From Luteimonas sp. YGD11-2 (GTDB lineage: Bacteria > Pseudomonadota > Gammaproteobacteria > Xanthomonadales > Xanthomonadaceae): a stretch of DNA of 64,000 nucleotides. Below the pieces are notes generated by a model. That model was not told the DNA's origin. It made no database searches and worked only from the letters and a program-made list of their open reading frames with translations. Where the stretch lies: assembly GCF_004118975.1 (NCBI RefSeq), contig NZ_CP035376.1:2108001-2172000 (forward strand), given 5' to 3'. Shown here one piece after another: positions 1 through 9,075 of the stretch (position 1 is its first letter; each line of letters opens with the position of its first letter). The translations under genes and the position numbers were made by a program.

Positions 1-300
1 CAACCCGAACCACCAGGTGATCAGGTTCCAGATGATGCCGCCCAGCAGCGCGCACAGGATGAGCTGCGAACCGACGTCGACCACCCCGGCATCGATCAGC
101 CCCGAGGCGATGGTCTGCGCGACCGCGGTCCCCGCCAGCGCGCCGATCAGGTTCATCGACGCGGCCAGGCTGACCGCCTGCAGCGGGGTCAGCACCTTGG
201 TGGCGACGACCGTGGCGATGGAATTGGCGGTGTCGTGGAAGCCGTTGATGTATTCGAACACCAGCGCGGTCAGCACCACGATCAGGACGAGGGTCAGCAT
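1..300 (-). CDS. Pit-family inorganic phosphate transporter, N-terminal part
   Basis: This is the first 100 codons of a membrane phosphate permease of the PiT (PF01384) family; the C-terminus lies beyond the left edge. The start ATG reads down from 300. The first residues form a membrane helix followed by the family signature FHDTANSIAT, and a second hydrophobic segment follows at about residues 35-60. PiT proteins import metal-phosphate by cation symport across the inner membrane. It lies 54 bp downstream of the DUF47 gene on the same strand, the usual arrangement in which the DUF47 protein modulates the permease. High- versus low-affinity type cannot be told from this fragment. Confidence 0.9.
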   Translation of the reverse strand, partial: MLTLVLIVVLTALVFEYINGFHDTANSIATVVATKVLTPLQAVSLAASMNLIGALAGTAVAQTIASGLIDAGVVDVGSQLILCALLGGIIWNLITWWFGL

Positions 301-354
301 GGGGCGTGCTCCCGGCGCGCGGGCATGCGGAGGATCATGGCGTGCACTCCCGGC

Positions 355-981
355 TCAGGAATTCTTGAGGACGATCTCGTAGGCGACCACGCCGGCCTCG
401 CGGCAACGGTCGATCGCCTTTTCGAGGATCTCGAAGAACTCCTTGAGCAGGAACATCTGCACCGCATCCAGGCGCCCGGAATAGATGTCGCGGTAGAGCT
501 CGAGCATCAGCCGGTCGGCCTCGTTCTCCAGCGCGCGCAGCTCGTCGCTGAGCTGCTTCATCGGCTCGAGCTTCATCTTCGGCAGCAGCTTGACCATCTT
601 CACCACCACGCCGGCGGCCTGCTCGAGCATCGCCGCGCGCGGGGCGAAGTCGATGTGCTCGAGCTGCTGCAGCGCCAGCGCGTAACGGTCGGCGAACTTC
701 TCGATCTGCTTGGGGATCTTGTACAGCGCCGAACCCAGCGCCTCGATGTCCTCGCGCTCGATCGGGGTGATGAAGCTGTCGACCAGCGCCTGACTGATCT
801 TGTTGGAGGCCTCGCGCTCGCGCAGGCGCGCCAGCTTGAAGGCGTCCAGCGCGGGCGCGCGGTCGCTTTCACGCAGCATCTTGTGCAGCGCGGTCGCGGC
901 GTCGTGGGCGGCCTGGGCGGCCTCTTCCAGCAGCGAATAGAACTGGTTGCCGCGGCCGAACATGGTTTGCAGGGAGAACAT
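355..981 (-). CDS. DUF47 family, Pit accessory protein (PhoU-like)
   Basis: A soluble 208-residue, mostly helical protein of the DUF47/TIGR00153 family, structurally related to PhoU. The body is rich in charged helices (for example PIEREDIEALGSALYKIPKQ) with no membrane segment or signal peptide. The length is typical of the family. It is the upstream gene of a two-gene unit with the Pit permease, and such proteins are thought to control permease activity rather than transport phosphate themselves. The start at 981 fits the family N-terminus, which begins with a phenylalanine-containing motif near MFGRG. Confident on family; the regulatory role is inferred from context. Confidence 0.92.
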   Translation of the reverse strand: MFSLQTMFGRGNQFYSLLEEAAQAAHDAATALHKMLRESDRAPALDAFKLARLREREASNKISQALVDSFITPIEREDIEALGSALYKIPKQIEKFADRYALALQQLEHIDFAPRAAMLEQAAGVVVKMVKLLPKMKLEPMKQLSDELRALENEADRLMLELYRDIYSGRLDAVQMFLLKEFFEILEKAIDRCREAGVVAYEIVLKNS

Positions 982-1346
982 CCGCTCAGTGCCTCGCGAA
1001 AGCCCGGAACGGGAGGCCGGGCGCGTCGGGCGCGAATTATGACGTTTTCATTGCATCGATGGGGACATCGTCACGCCCCGCCGGCGCACGGCACCCCGGG
1101 CAACCATCCCGGCGGCGGTCGCTGCGCCGCGCCGGACCTCGCCGCATACCGCGCGCCGACCTCCGCGCATGCCGTGATGCGGCCTTCGCCGGGCTGCATC
1201 CGCCAGCTTCCACGGCGCGCTCACGCGCGCTGGTATCATGCGGTTCCGCGCACGACGCGCCCCGCGATCCCGATGGACGAAGACTCCAGTACGCCGCCGA
1301 GACCTTCCGGCGGCCTCCCCGCCCTCCCCGATCAGGAGTCCGGCCC
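982..1346. promoter_or_regulatory. Divergent intergenic region, pit operon and corC-like gene
   Basis: These 365 bp separate two divergent genes, so both promoters should be here. On the minus strand CATAAT (1036-1041) lies in a locally AT-rich patch (1036-1056) and is a plausible -10 for the DUF47-pit unit. The sequence GTCATAA next to it loosely recalls half a Pho box, but I see no clean tandem Pho repeat. The remainder is GC-rich, and I see no gene in it. Confidence 0.35.
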
Positions 1347-2657
1347 ATGCTGGAACTGCTGATCGTCCTGTTCCTCATCGCCTGCAACGCGTTCTTCGCG
1401 CTGTCGGAGATGTCGGTCGTCACCTCGCGCAAGGGCCGCCTCAAGCAGCTCGCGCAGACCCAGCGCACCGCGCGCCACGCACTGGAGCTCGCCGAGCACC
1501 CCGAGCGTTTCCTGTCGACGGTGCAGGTGGGAATCACGCTGATCGGCATCCTCACCGGCATGTTCGGTGGCGACGCGATCGGGCGCTGGATCGGCGACGG
1601 GCTGCTCGATGTGATTCCCGCCCTCGGCACCGGTGCACGCACCCTCGGCGTGGTGCTGGCGGTCAGCCTGATCACCTTCCTCACCATCGTGTTCGGCGAG
1701 CTGCTGCCCAAGCGACTGGCGCTGCTGGCGCCCGAACGGCTGGCCTCGGTGATCGCGCTGCCGATGATGTGGATCTCGCGCGCCGCGGCCCCCGCGGTGT
1801 GGCTGCTCAGCGCCAGCGTGCGCGGCATGCTGCGCCTGCTGCGGCTGGACCGCACCGAGGCCGCGCAGGTCAGCGAAGAGGAGATCCGCCTGCTGGTGAG
1901 CGAGAGCCACGAGCAGGGCGTCATCGACGATGACGAGCGCAACATGATGAACCGGGTGCTCAACCTGGGTGATCGCGATGCCGACAGCCTGATGACGCCG
2001 CGTACCCGGATCACCTGGCTGGATGCCGCCAAGAGCTTCGAGGAGAACCTGGCGACGATGCGCGCCACGCCGTTCTCGCGCTATCCCGTGCTGCGCGGCA
2101 GCGACGCCGACGTGATCGGCGTGCTCGAGGTGAAGTCGCTCATCGACCGCCTCGACGAGCGCGAGTTCGAACTGTTCAAGTACCTGCGCGAGCCGCTGTT
2201 CGTCTCCGACTCCACGCCTGCGCTGAAGCTGCTGGAGATCTTCCGCGAGGACCAGCAGTCGCTGGCGCTGGTGGTCGACGAGTACGGCGACATCACCGGG
2301 CTGATCTCGGTCAACGACCTGCTCGAAGCGGTGATCGGCCGCACCCAGACACGCGACGGCGCAGACGCCACCCCGCTGGTGGTGGAACGCGCGGACGGCA
2401 CCCTGCTGGTGGATGGCGCGCTGACCATCGACCACGTGCGCGAACTGTTCGGTGGCGGCCCGCTGCCCAACGAGGAACTGCACGACTACCACACTGCCGC
2501 GGGCATGACGATCGCGCAGTTCGGCCGCATCCCGCACACCGGCGAGTCCTTCCAGTGGGCCGGCTGGCGGGTGGAGGTGGTGGACCTCGACGGTCCACGC
2601 GTGGACAAGCTGCTGCTGCAGCGCCTGCCCGCGCCGGCGGCTGGCGATGACGACTGA
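1347..2657 (+). CDS. HlyC/CorC family transporter (DUF21, CBS pair, CorC_HlyC)
   Basis: A 436-residue inner-membrane protein with the standard order: DUF21 membrane domain with hydrophobic helices at about 1-25, 60-80, 95-120 and 130-160, two CBS domains at roughly 200-320 (signature PRTRITWLD followed by the second CBS ending DEYGDITGLISVNDLLE), and a C-terminal CorC_HlyC domain. The family includes proteins implicated in Mg2+/Co2+ homeostasis and, historically, haemolysin; the transported ion is not settled. The ATG at 1347 was chosen because it begins directly with the first membrane helix, although the frame is open upstream. The gene overlaps the next by 11 bp, suggesting co-expression. 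Confidence 0.92.
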   Translation: MLELLIVLFLIACNAFFALSEMSVVTSRKGRLKQLAQTQRTARHALELAEHPERFLSTVQVGITLIGILTGMFGGDAIGRWIGDGLLDVIPALGTGARTLGVVLAVSLITFLTIVFGELLPKRLALLAPERLASVIALPMMWISRAAAPAVWLLSASVRGMLRLLRLDRTEAAQVSEEEIRLLVSESHEQGVIDDDERNMMNRVLNLGDRDADSLMTPRTRITWLDAAKSFEENLATMRATPFSRYPVLRGSDADVIGVLEVKSLIDRLDEREFELFKYLREPLFVSDSTPALKLLEIFREDQQSLALVVDEYGDITGLISVNDLLEAVIGRTQTRDGADATPLVVERADGTLLVDGALTIDHVRELFGGGPLPNEELHDYHTAAGMTIAQFGRIPHTGESFQWAGWRVEVVDLDGPRVDKLLLQRLPAPAAGDDD

Positions 2658-3282
2658 GGAACCCGCGGCGCGCCACTCCGACGCCGGCCTGCGGGCGCTG
2701 CTTGCCGCGTTCTCGACGGGCGACCCCGACGAGCTGCTGAAGTTGCGCGACCTGCTCGCCGGGCTTGGCAAGCGCGTGTTCGGGATGCTGCTGTGCGTGG
2801 CCGCGCTGCCTGCCTTCATCCCGATTCCCGGGCTGGCCGGTGCGGTCAGCGGGCCGCTGGTGATGCTGGTCGGCGTGCAGCTGCTGATCGGGCTGCGCAG
2901 GCCATGGCTGCCGCGCTTCATCGCCGAACGCGGACCGCACCGCCACAGCCTGGTGCGTTTCGAGCGGCGCGTTGCCCCCTTGCTTGCGCGGATCGAGCGC
3001 GTGGTGCGCCCGCGCATGACCGCGGTGCTCGACAGCCGCCCGGGCACCATTTTCACCGGCCTGCTGCTGGTGGTGCTGGGCCTGCTGCTGGCCTTGCCGA
3101 TCCCGTTCACCAATTACCTGTTCGGCGTGCTGATGCTCGCCTACGCCCTCGCGCTGATCGAGCGCGACGGCGCGTTCATGCTGGCGTGCTGGTTCGCCGG
3201 ACTGGTCGCCATCGCGGTGTTCGGGGTGCTTTCGGGCGCGCTTGCCGCCACCGCCGCGAGCTGGGTCGACGGCCTGTTCTGA
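2647..3282 (+). CDS. ExoD family exopolysaccharide synthesis protein
   Basis: A 211-residue membrane protein of the ExoD family (PF06055). An N-terminal cytosolic stretch is followed by hydrophobic segments at about 45-65, 75-85, 135-160 and 165-205, with the typical ALPAFIPIPG motif near residue 60 and a repeated LPIPFTNYL motif near residue 150. In Sinorhizobium exoD mutants have altered exopolysaccharide and alkali sensitivity; the biochemical function is unknown. It starts inside the end of the CorC-like gene, so translation is probably coupled. Confident on family only. Confidence 0.88.
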   Translation: MTTEEPAARHSDAGLRALLAAFSTGDPDELLKLRDLLAGLGKRVFGMLLCVAALPAFIPIPGLAGAVSGPLVMLVGVQLLIGLRRPWLPRFIAERGPHRHSLVRFERRVAPLLARIERVVRPRMTAVLDSRPGTIFTGLLLVVLGLLLALPIPFTNYLFGVLMLAYALALIERDGAFMLACWFAGLVAIAVFGVLSGALAATAASWVDGLF

Positions 3283-3291
3283 CCGCCCGCC

Positions 3292-5415
3292 TCAGCGGCA
3301 CAGCGCGATCAGCTCCTCGAGCGGCATCGGGTGGCCCAGCCAGTAACCCTGGGCGAAATCGCAACCGCGCTCACGCAGCAGATCGGCCTGGGCCTCGGTC
3401 TCCACGCCCTCGGCCACCACGGTCATTCCCAGCGAATGCGCCATCGCGATGATCGCCGTGGTCAACGCTAGGTCGTCCGGATTGCGCGACGCTTCGGCAA
3501 TGAAGCTGCGGTCGATCTTGACGCCGTCGATGGGCACGCGGCGCAGGTGGCTCAGGCCGGAGAATCCGGTGCCGAAGTCGTCCAGCCACACCTTCACCCC
3601 GCGCCCGCGCAGCCGCCCGAGCAGCCCGCTGACGCGCAACTCGTCGCCGATCACCGCGGTCTCGGTCAGCTCCAGGTGCAGCAGCGCCGGCGGGTGGCCG
3701 GTGTCGGCGAGGATCTCCTCCACCTGCGCGGCGAAATCGCCGCCACGCAGTTGCCGTGGCGACACGTTGACCGCGAGGAACAGTCCGTCGGGCTGCCCGC
3801 ACGCCTCGCGCCAGCGCACCGCATCGCGGCAGGCGGTGCGCAGCACCTGCGGCCCGATCGTCTCGATCAGCCCGCCCTGCTCGGCCACTTCGATGAACAC
3901 CGACGGCGCGACCATGCCGTGCGCCGGGTGCTGCCAGCGCAGCAGCACCTCGGCGCCGACCAGCCGGTTGGCGCCGAGGTCGAACACCGGCTGGTAGGCC
4001 AGCGACAGCTCGCCGCGGTCCCAGGCGCCGCGCAGGTCCTGCTCCAGGCGCACCCGGCGTTCCACCGCCTGGTCCATCGCGCGGCTGTAGAAGCGGTAGC
4101 AGTTCTTGCCGGCGACCTTGGCCTGGTACATCGCGATGTCGCCGTTCTTCATCAGCGACGTGGCGCCGCTGGCGTCGTCCGGGAACAGGGTGATGCCCAC
4201 CGAGATGCCGAGGTGCACCGGCCGTCCACGGACCATGATCGGCCGCGCCAGCTCCTCGACCAGCACGCCGGCCAGCAGCGACGCGGTCTCGCGCAGGTGC
4301 CCGGCGCGTTCGTCGCCCTCGAGCAGGATGACGAACTCGTCGCCGCCGAACCGCGACAGCGTGGCGCCACCGCCGAAGCGTTGGACGGTGTCGCGGATGC
4401 GCTCGGAGAACTGCACCAGCACCTCGTCGCCGGCGTCGTGGCCGAGGGTGTCGTTGACGCGCTTGAAGTCGTCGATGTCGGCGAACAGCAGCGCCAGCGC
4501 ACGCGCGGCGCCGCCGGACTCGATCAGGCGCTGGTCGAGCACTTCGCGGAATGCCAGCCGGTTGGACAACCCGGTCAGCGCATCGGTGTAGGCCATCCGG
4601 CGGACGTCGCGGTCGTGCCGGCGGACGCTCTCGCTCATGCGCCGGAACGCGCGCACGAGGTCGCCGATCTCGTCGCGGCGCCGGCTGTCGGCGACGTCGA
4701 CATTGAAGTTGCCGGCCTCGATCTCGCGCGCATAGCCGGCCAGCTGGCGGATCGGCCGCACCAGCGCGCGCTGGGCGAGCAGGCTCAGCAACACGCCGAG
4801 CGTCACCAGCGCCGCCAGCGACAGCGCGACCCCCTGCAGGTGGCGGCCGCTGATCTCCTCCAGCGAGCGGCTGAGGATCTCGTTGGCCGCCTCCTCGTCG
4901 GCAGCCACGTTGCGCAGCGAATAGCCCACGCGCAGGCCGCCCAGGCGTTCGCCGCCCAGCGCGATCGGCACCGCGATGTCGAGCACGTCCTCGTCGGACT
5001 GCACCACCGGCGCACGCGCGGCCAGCGCGGCTGCGGCGAACGGGTCGTCCATCGCCTGGCCGAAGCTCATGATGTCCGGCGAGCCGTCGTGCAGCACATC
5101 GCCGGTGGGCGTGTAGACCACCACATAGCTCACGTCCGGCTGCCTGCGGATGGTCGCCAGGATCTGCCCGATCGCCTCGAGGTCGAAGTAGTACAGCGGA
5201 TTGACCAGGCTCTCGGCGACGCGCTCGACGGTGGCGCGCCCCTGTTCGGCCAGCCGCGTGTGCACCAGTGCGTGCATCGAGCCGCGGCTGTGGGCGAGCA
5301 TCTCGCGCTGCATCGCACCCTGGCGCTGCAGGATCAGGCCGACCACCACCAGGGTGATCACCGTGGCCACCAGGATCACCGTGATCAGGCGCGCGTGCAG
5401 GCCGTAGCGCAGGCT
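3292..5415 (-). CDS. Membrane GGDEF-EAL protein with HAMP domain (C-terminal 707 codons)
   Basis: This is the body of a bifunctional cyclic-di-GMP enzyme of 708 residues whose GTG start codon sits at 5416-5418. Order: TM helix about 11-30, a periplasmic region about 31-195, TM helix about 197-215, HAMP about 218-270, a GGDEF domain with an intact GGDEF at 358-362, and an EAL domain from about 470. The EAL signature reads EVL (E490), which active phosphodiesterases also use. The further active-site motifs are present: [25 protein letters not shown] and AEGVET. Both activities therefore look possible. The gene overlaps the upstream binding-protein gene by four bases, so the two are translationally coupled and the periplasmic region is the likely contact. 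Confidence 0.95.
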   Translation of the reverse strand, partial: SLRYGLHARLITVILVATVITLVVVGLILQRQGAMQREMLAHSRGSMHALVHTRLAEQGRATVERVAESLVNPLYYFDLEAIGQILATIRRQPDVSYVVVYTPTGDVLHDGSPDIMSFGQAMDDPFAAAALAARAPVVQSDEDVLDIAVPIALGGERLGGLRVGYSLRNVAADEEAANEILSRSLEEISGRHLQGVALSLAALVTLGVLLSLLAQRALVRPIRQLAGYAREIEAGNFNVDVADSRRRDEIGDLVRAFRRMSESVRRHDRDVRRMAYTDALTGLSNRLAFREVLDQRLIESGGAARALALLFADIDDFKRVNDTLGHDAGDEVLVQFSERIRDTVQRFGGGATLSRFGGDEFVILLEGDERAGHLRETASLLAGVLVEELARPIMVRGRPVHLGISVGITLFPDDASGATSLMKNGDIAMYQAKVAGKNCYRFYSRAMDQAVERRVRLEQDLRGAWDRGELSLAYQPVFDLGANRLVGAEVLLRWQHPAHGMVAPSVFIEVAEQGGLIETIGPQVLRTACRDAVRWREACGQPDGLFLAVNVSPRQLRGGDFAAQVEEILADTGHPPALLHLELTETAVIGDELRVSGLLGRLRGRGVKVWLDDFGTGFSGLSHLRRVPIDGVKIDRSFIAEASRNPDDLALTTAIIAMAHSLGMTVVAEGVETEAQADLLRERGCDFAQGYWLGHPMPLEELIALCR

Positions 5416-6320
5416 CACTCGACCTCCTCCACCACGCGTGCCACCGCCCGGCGCAGGTAGTCGAGCCCGGCCTCGTTGCGCGGATCGAGCGCGATGAAAC
5501 GCGTGGTGCCGAAGAAATGGTCCAGCGCCTCGCGGGCGGCCGGGTCCGCGGCGGCCTCCAGCAGCACCTCGCGCAGCCGCGCGGCGACCGCAGGCTCGAG
5601 ATCGCCACGCACCATCTCCAGCGCACGCGGGAATTCGCCGGTCTCGTGGATGATGCGCAGGTCGGGGCGGAAACTCGGCGACATCGTGGTCGGGCGCGCC
5701 CAGTCCAGGCTGCTCATCGCGCCCGCATCCACCAGCCCCTTGTGCACCCAGATGGCGATGTTGCTTTCCGATCGCCCGAACACGAAGCCCACGCTGCCGG
5801 GCGCACCGTCGTCGGTGGGCGTGGGCAGCATCTCCATCGCCAGGCCACGATCGAGCAGCTCCATCGCCGGCACGAAGTAGGCGCTGGTGGAGGCGCGGCT
5901 CTGCAGTGCGATGCTGCGGCCGCGCAGGTCCTCCAGCCGGGTGATCCCACTGTCGGTGCGGGCGAAGAACACGGTGTGATAGCGGCTGACGCCGTTGCGC
6001 TCGGCCAGCAGCAGCGCCCGTGCGCCGGCCTTGCGCTCCAGCAGCATCGCGCTGCCGGCGGTTTCGGTGAACCAGTCGACGCGCCCGCGGCGCAGGTAGC
6101 TCGCCATCTGCGCGGCATCGCGCGCCATCAGGATGCGGCCGCCGGTGATGCCGACGTCGCGCATCCGCGGCACCACGTAGTCGAGCAGCGGGCGCAGCTG
6201 TTCGTAGTGCTGGCGCGGGTCATCGCTGACGCGACCCAGCACCAGCTCGCGCGCCTGCGCGGCGGCGGTGAACGCCAGCAGCAACATGAGGGCAAGCCCG
6301 CAGATCGGGCGAGGGACCAT
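5415..6320 (-). CDS. Periplasmic PhnD-like substrate-binding protein
   Basis: A secreted 301-residue protein of the PhnD/SsuA/transferrin-like binding-protein superfamily (phosphate/phosphite/phosphonate type). I start it at the ATG at 6320, which gives a clean signal peptide with the hydrophobic run [13 protein letters not shown] and cleavage after AQA near residue 22. The frame stays open 26 codons further upstream, but that extension is not signal-like. Typical motifs follow: [26 protein letters not shown] and [10 protein letters not shown]. There is no ABC permease or ATPase next to it. Instead it is coupled to a GGDEF-EAL membrane protein, so it more likely acts as a ligand sensor than in uptake. 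The ligand is unknown. Confidence 0.88.
   Translation of the reverse strand: MVPRPICGLALMLLLAFTAAAQARELVLGRVSDDPRQHYEQLRPLLDYVVPRMRDVGITGGRILMARDAAQMASYLRRGRVDWFTETAGSAMLLERKAGARALLLAERNGVSRYHTVFFARTDSGITRLEDLRGRSIALQSRASTSAYFVPAMELLDRGLAMEMLPTPTDDGAPGSVGFVFGRSESNIAIWVHKGLVDAGAMSSLDWARPTTMSPSFRPDLRIIHETGEFPRALEMVRGDLEPAVAARLREVLLEAAADPAAREALDHFFGTTRFIALDPRNEAGLDYLRRAVARVVEEVE
5416..5418 (-). promoter_or_regulatory. GTG start of the GGDEF-EAL gene inside the upstream stop
   Basis: The GGDEF-EAL gene starts with GTG at 5418-5416, and the upstream gene stops with TGA at 5417-5415. The overlap GTGA is a classic translational coupling signal. It argues that the binding protein and the signalling enzyme are made in fixed proportion. 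Confidence 0.8.
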
Positions 6321-6425
6321 ACGTCGTGCTGCGGGCAAGTTGGGCTCGGACGTGCGTGCGGGTGGCGCCAGCCTAGCCGATGCCCTCGGGGCCGACAACG
6401 CGCCGACGACGGCGCCGCGCGTGCG

Positions 6426-7202
6426 TCAGTCGCGGTCCCCGCGGGCCGCCGCCAGCCGTGCCATGCGCTGGGCATCGGCGAGCACTCCGCGCAGCAGCCG
6501 GACCTCGCGTTCGTCGGGCTGCGCACGCAGGAACAACCGCCTGAGCTTGTGCATCGCGGCGTCGGGCGTGCGCCCCTTGTGGAAGTCGATCGCATCCAGC
6601 GTTTCCGCCAGCTGGCCGAAGAAGCCTTCCATCTGCGCGTGGCTGGCCGGCGGCTCGCGATGCCCGAGCGGCGACAGCGCGGCTTCACCGGCGCGATCCG
6701 CCAGCATCGCGATGCGCAGCTCGTACGCCAGCACCTGCACCGCCTGGGCGAGGTTGAGCGAGCTGTACTCCGGGTTGGCCGGGATGTGCACGGCGGCGTG
6801 GCACAGCTGCAGCTCGTGGTTCTCGAGCCCGGTGCGCTCGCGGCCGAACACCAGCGCGATCGCGCCATCGGCGGCCTGCACCAGCGCCTGTGCCGCGGCT
6901 TCGCGCGGAGCGAACTGGGCCAGCGCGATGCGGCGGTCGCGCGCGGTGCAACCGGCAACCCAGCGGCAGTCCGCTACCGCATCGGCAAGGGTGTCGTGCA
7001 GCGTCGCGGCTGCCAGCACGTCGTCGGCGCCCGCTGCCATCGCATCGGCATCGGCATGCGGAAAGCGCAGCGGCGCCACCAGCGCCAGTCGCGACAGACC
7101 CATCGTTTTCATCGCCCGCGCGGCGGCGCCGATGTTGCCGGGATGCTGCGTGCCGACCAGCACGATGCGGATGCGTTCAGTTGCGGTGACGGCGGAATCC
7201 AT
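6426..7202 (-). CDS. trmJ: tRNA (cytidine/uridine-32-2'-O)-methyltransferase TrmJ
   Basis: A 258-residue SpoU/SPOUT-class RNA methyltransferase. The N-terminus [20 protein letters not shown] is the family signature, FGRERTGL is the AdoMet-knot loop and [16 protein letters not shown] the third motif. A C-terminal helical extension containing [17 protein letters not shown] is characteristic of TrmJ. It uses S-adenosylmethionine to methylate position 32 of tRNAs. The ATG at 7202 was preferred over one 14 codons upstream because the family begins about there. It is divergent from suhB, with an 87-bp shared upstream region. Confidence 0.93.
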   Translation of the reverse strand: MDSAVTATERIRIVLVGTQHPGNIGAAARAMKTMGLSRLALVAPLRFPHADADAMAAGADDVLAAATLHDTLADAVADCRWVAGCTARDRRIALAQFAPREAAAQALVQAADGAIALVFGRERTGLENHELQLCHAAVHIPANPEYSSLNLAQAVQVLAYELRIAMLADRAGEAALSPLGHREPPASHAQMEGFFGQLAETLDAIDFHKGRTPDAAMHKLRRLFLRAQPDEREVRLLRGVLADAQRMARLAAARGDRD

Positions 7203-7289
7203 GGGGCCAATGGTAAACTGCGCGACCGGCCACGACGCCGGCACGTTCTTTTTCCCTGTCGATCCCCACCGCGCCCGGAGCCGTCCGCG

Positions 7290-8150
7290 ATGCTACAACC
7301 TGCTGTCAACATCATGGTCAAGGCGGCGCGCGCCGGCGGTAACGTGCTGCTGCGCCACATGCACCGGCTCGATGCCCTCAACGTGGTGGAGAAGGACCGC
7401 CTCGACTACGCCAGCGAAGTCGACGGCCTGGCCGAAGAGGCCATCGTCAAGGAACTGCGCCGCGCCCACCCCGACTACGCCATCCTCGGCGAGGAAGGCG
7501 GCGCGCAGAAGGGCCGCGGCGGCAACAACCGCTACACCTGGGTGATCGATCCGCTCGACGGCACCAGCAACTACCTGCGCGGCCTGCCCCACTGGTGCGT
7601 GTCGATCGCGCTGGTGGAGAACGGCGAGCCGCTGCACGCGGTGATCTTCGACCCGCTGCGCAACGAGCTGTTCACCGCGAGTCGCGGCTCCGGTACCCAG
7701 CTCAACGAGCGCCGCGTGCGCGTCGCCGAGCGCCGTGAACTTGCCGGGGCGATGCTCGCCACCGGATTCGCGCCGCGCGAGCGCGCGCGTGCAGGCGCGC
7801 AGCTGGAATGCATCCGCGAGCTGCTGCGCGACGCCGAGGACATCCGCCGCGGCGGTTCCGCGGCCCTCGATCTTGCCTACACCGCGGTGGGCCGCGTGGA
7901 CGGTTACTTCGAGGCCGGGGTGAAGCCCTGGGATATCGCCGCCGGCGTCCTGCTGGTGCGCGAGGCCGGCGGCCGCGTGTCCGACTTCAAGGGCGCCCCC
8001 ACCGGCCCGATGGACGCCCGCGGTACCGCCAGCCGGCAGATCCTGGCCTCGAACGTGCGCCTGATCGAGCCGCTGCAGAAGGCCATCGTCGCCTCGGGTT
8101 ATGCCGCCACCTTCGGGTTGACCAGCGCATCGAGCGCGGCGTCCGGCTGA
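7290..8150 (+). CDS. suhB: Inositol monophosphatase family protein SuhB
   Basis: A 286-residue Mg2+-dependent phosphatase of the FIG superfamily. The metal-binding motifs are intact: GEEGG near residue 68, DPLDGTSNY at 87-95 and KPWDIAAG near 213. SuhB hydrolyses inositol-1-phosphate and in E. coli also joins the rRNA antitermination complex. The ATG at 7290 gives the normal N-terminus [14 protein letters not shown]. The gene is followed 35 bp later by a strong intrinsic terminator and then by the repeat-rich region. Divergent from trmJ, which is a frequent neighbour in this family of bacteria. Confidence 0.94.
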   Translation: MLQPAVNIMVKAARAGGNVLLRHMHRLDALNVVEKDRLDYASEVDGLAEEAIVKELRRAHPDYAILGEEGGAQKGRGGNNRYTWVIDPLDGTSNYLRGLPHWCVSIALVENGEPLHAVIFDPLRNELFTASRGSGTQLNERRVRVAERRELAGAMLATGFAPRERARAGAQLECIRELLRDAEDIRRGGSAALDLAYTAVGRVDGYFEAGVKPWDIAAGVLLVREAGGRVSDFKGAPTGPMDARGTASRQILASNVRLIEPLQKAIVASGYAATFGLTSASSAASG

Positions 8151-8184
8151 CCGGCCGCCCCTTCCAGCAGCGAAGACCGATACG

Positions 8185-8213
8185 AAAGATCGCGCCGAAG
8201 CGCGGTCTTTTTG
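8185..8213 (+). terminator. Intrinsic terminator of suhB
   Basis: An 11-bp stem (8185-8195 with 8200-8210, one G-T pair) closes on the tetraloop CGAA and runs into a T-rich tract. It reads on the plus strand directly after suhB. Confidence 0.85.
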
Positions 8214-8415
8214 TTGTTTGGTCCATCTCCCAGCATCGGGGGAGGTCGTACGGCTGAAGTGCCCCCGTGCGGCGCGGTGCCCGTCGTGCACACGAGCGGC
8301 GTTGTCCTCGGCCTTCACGTGGCGGCGGTGGCGTAAAGCCGGAGTGCCGGTGCTGGTGCCAGTCCGGAGTTGGGGTGCCGGGGAGGCGCTTTCGTTCTGG
8401 GCTGCGCCGCCCGTC
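8214..8415. other. Gene-free stretch before repeat A1
   Basis: No convincing gene is seen on either strand. The last part, ending with GCCCGTCGCGCGCACCGGGG around 8408-8429, matches the sequence before the second type A element near 48734-48754. The shared block therefore begins before the hairpin. Reading frames here have no start, ribosome site or recognisable protein. Confidence 0.6.
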
Positions 8416-8520
8416 GCGCGCACCGGGGGTGTGCTCCCCCGGCCGGAGTCCGCGTCCAGCTACCACGGCCGGCCGCCGGCCATCCATGGCCGGCTGGGAG
8501 CACACCCCCCCGGTGCACGC
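8416..8520 (+). repeat. Hairpin repeat, type A, copy 1 (A1)
   Basis: A 105-nt element whose ends are complementary: the left arm 8416-8438 pairs with the right arm 8496-8520 (GCGYGCACC, a G-run, then TGTGCTCCC, against its complement; the G-run is 5 on one side and 7 on the other). The arms enclose a core of about 57 nt (8439-8495) that ends in a nested hairpin, GCCGGCCAT-CC-ATGGCCGGC. The same core occurs in A2 and, on the other strand, in B1 and B2. I do not recognise a named family. Confidence 0.85.
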
Positions 8521-8782
8521 CACGGGCACAGGCATTCGCTGGCTCGGCACGGAAATCAACAGTGGTGGTGCAGGCGTCGCCTGCCGCTGACACGCCCGCC
8601 TCGTGCGTTCGGCAGTTCCGCTTGGAGGTCGGCAGGTGCGACATGGCCTCAACGCCGGTAGCGGCGGCAGCGGCGGCAATGGCGGCAATGGCGGTAGAAG
8701 CGGCAGGCCGAAAGTCGCCGCCACGACGGCTCTGGTTCTTCGCCGCTGAACTCTTCCGCAAACGCGACGACGGTTCGAAGCA
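8521..8782. other. Spacer between repeats A1 and B1
   Basis: About 262 bp without a supported gene. It contains a short run of GGCGGCAA/GCGGCG triplet-like repeats near 8655-8700 that is locally low in complexity. The last 30 bp (from about 8763) resemble the sequence before B2 at about 49021, so the shared unit extends beyond the hairpin. Confidence 0.5.
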
Positions 8783-8890
8783 CGCCGCGGACGCAGGGGG
8801 ATGTCCAGAGCCGGCCATGGATGGCCGGCGGCCGGATGTGGGAGCAGGACGCGGAGATATCCGGCTGGGCATCCCCCTGTGGCCGCGGCG
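8783..8890 (-). repeat. Hairpin repeat, type B, copy 1 (B1)
   Basis: A 108-nt element in the opposite orientation to A1. The arms 8783-8808 and 8865-8890 are complementary (CGCCGCGG, three mismatched bases, CAGGGGGATG, one mismatch, CCAG). Read on the minus strand, the enclosed 56-nt core is clearly the same as in type A, including TCCGCGTCC and the nested GCCGGCCAT-CC-ATGGCCGGC hairpin, while the arms are unrelated to the type A arms. Confidence 0.85.
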
Positions 8891-9022
8891 GGCTGCCCGC
8901 GCCGCCGCCACCCGTGCTCCGGCTCCGGCTCCTGCTCCGGGTCGGCGCCTCGCTCGCAGACTTCGAGCTTGCTGGCTCAAGGCTCCGCTCTCGGACGGAA
9001 CTCCCTCGACCGGCATAGGAAC

Positions 9023-9052
9023 CAAAAAAAAGACCGCGCCGGAGCGCGGTCT
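9023..9052 (-). terminator. Intrinsic terminator of the queA-secF operon
   Basis: On the minus strand a perfect 9-bp stem AGACCGCGC/GCGCGGTCT (9031-9039 and 9044-9052) with a four-base loop is followed by a run of Ts. It lies just past the secF stop. The same stem sequence resembles the suhB terminator on the other side of the repeat region. Confidence 0.88.
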
Positions 9053-9075
9053 CTTCATTTGGAGCCGACCACCAG

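Noticed and set aside
1036..1056. Pho box upstream of the pit operon
   Set aside because: Only a partial half-site (GTCATAA) is present; the second repeat is missing, so I do not call it.
5517..8150. Long plus-strand frame running through trmJ and into suhB
   Set aside because: Only the last 287 codons are real (suhB). The rest is antisense to PhnD-like and trmJ genes.
8416..8890. CRISPR array or insertion sequence
   Set aside because: There are only two different repeat copies per locus, in opposite orientation, without regular spacers, and there is no transposase or cas gene.
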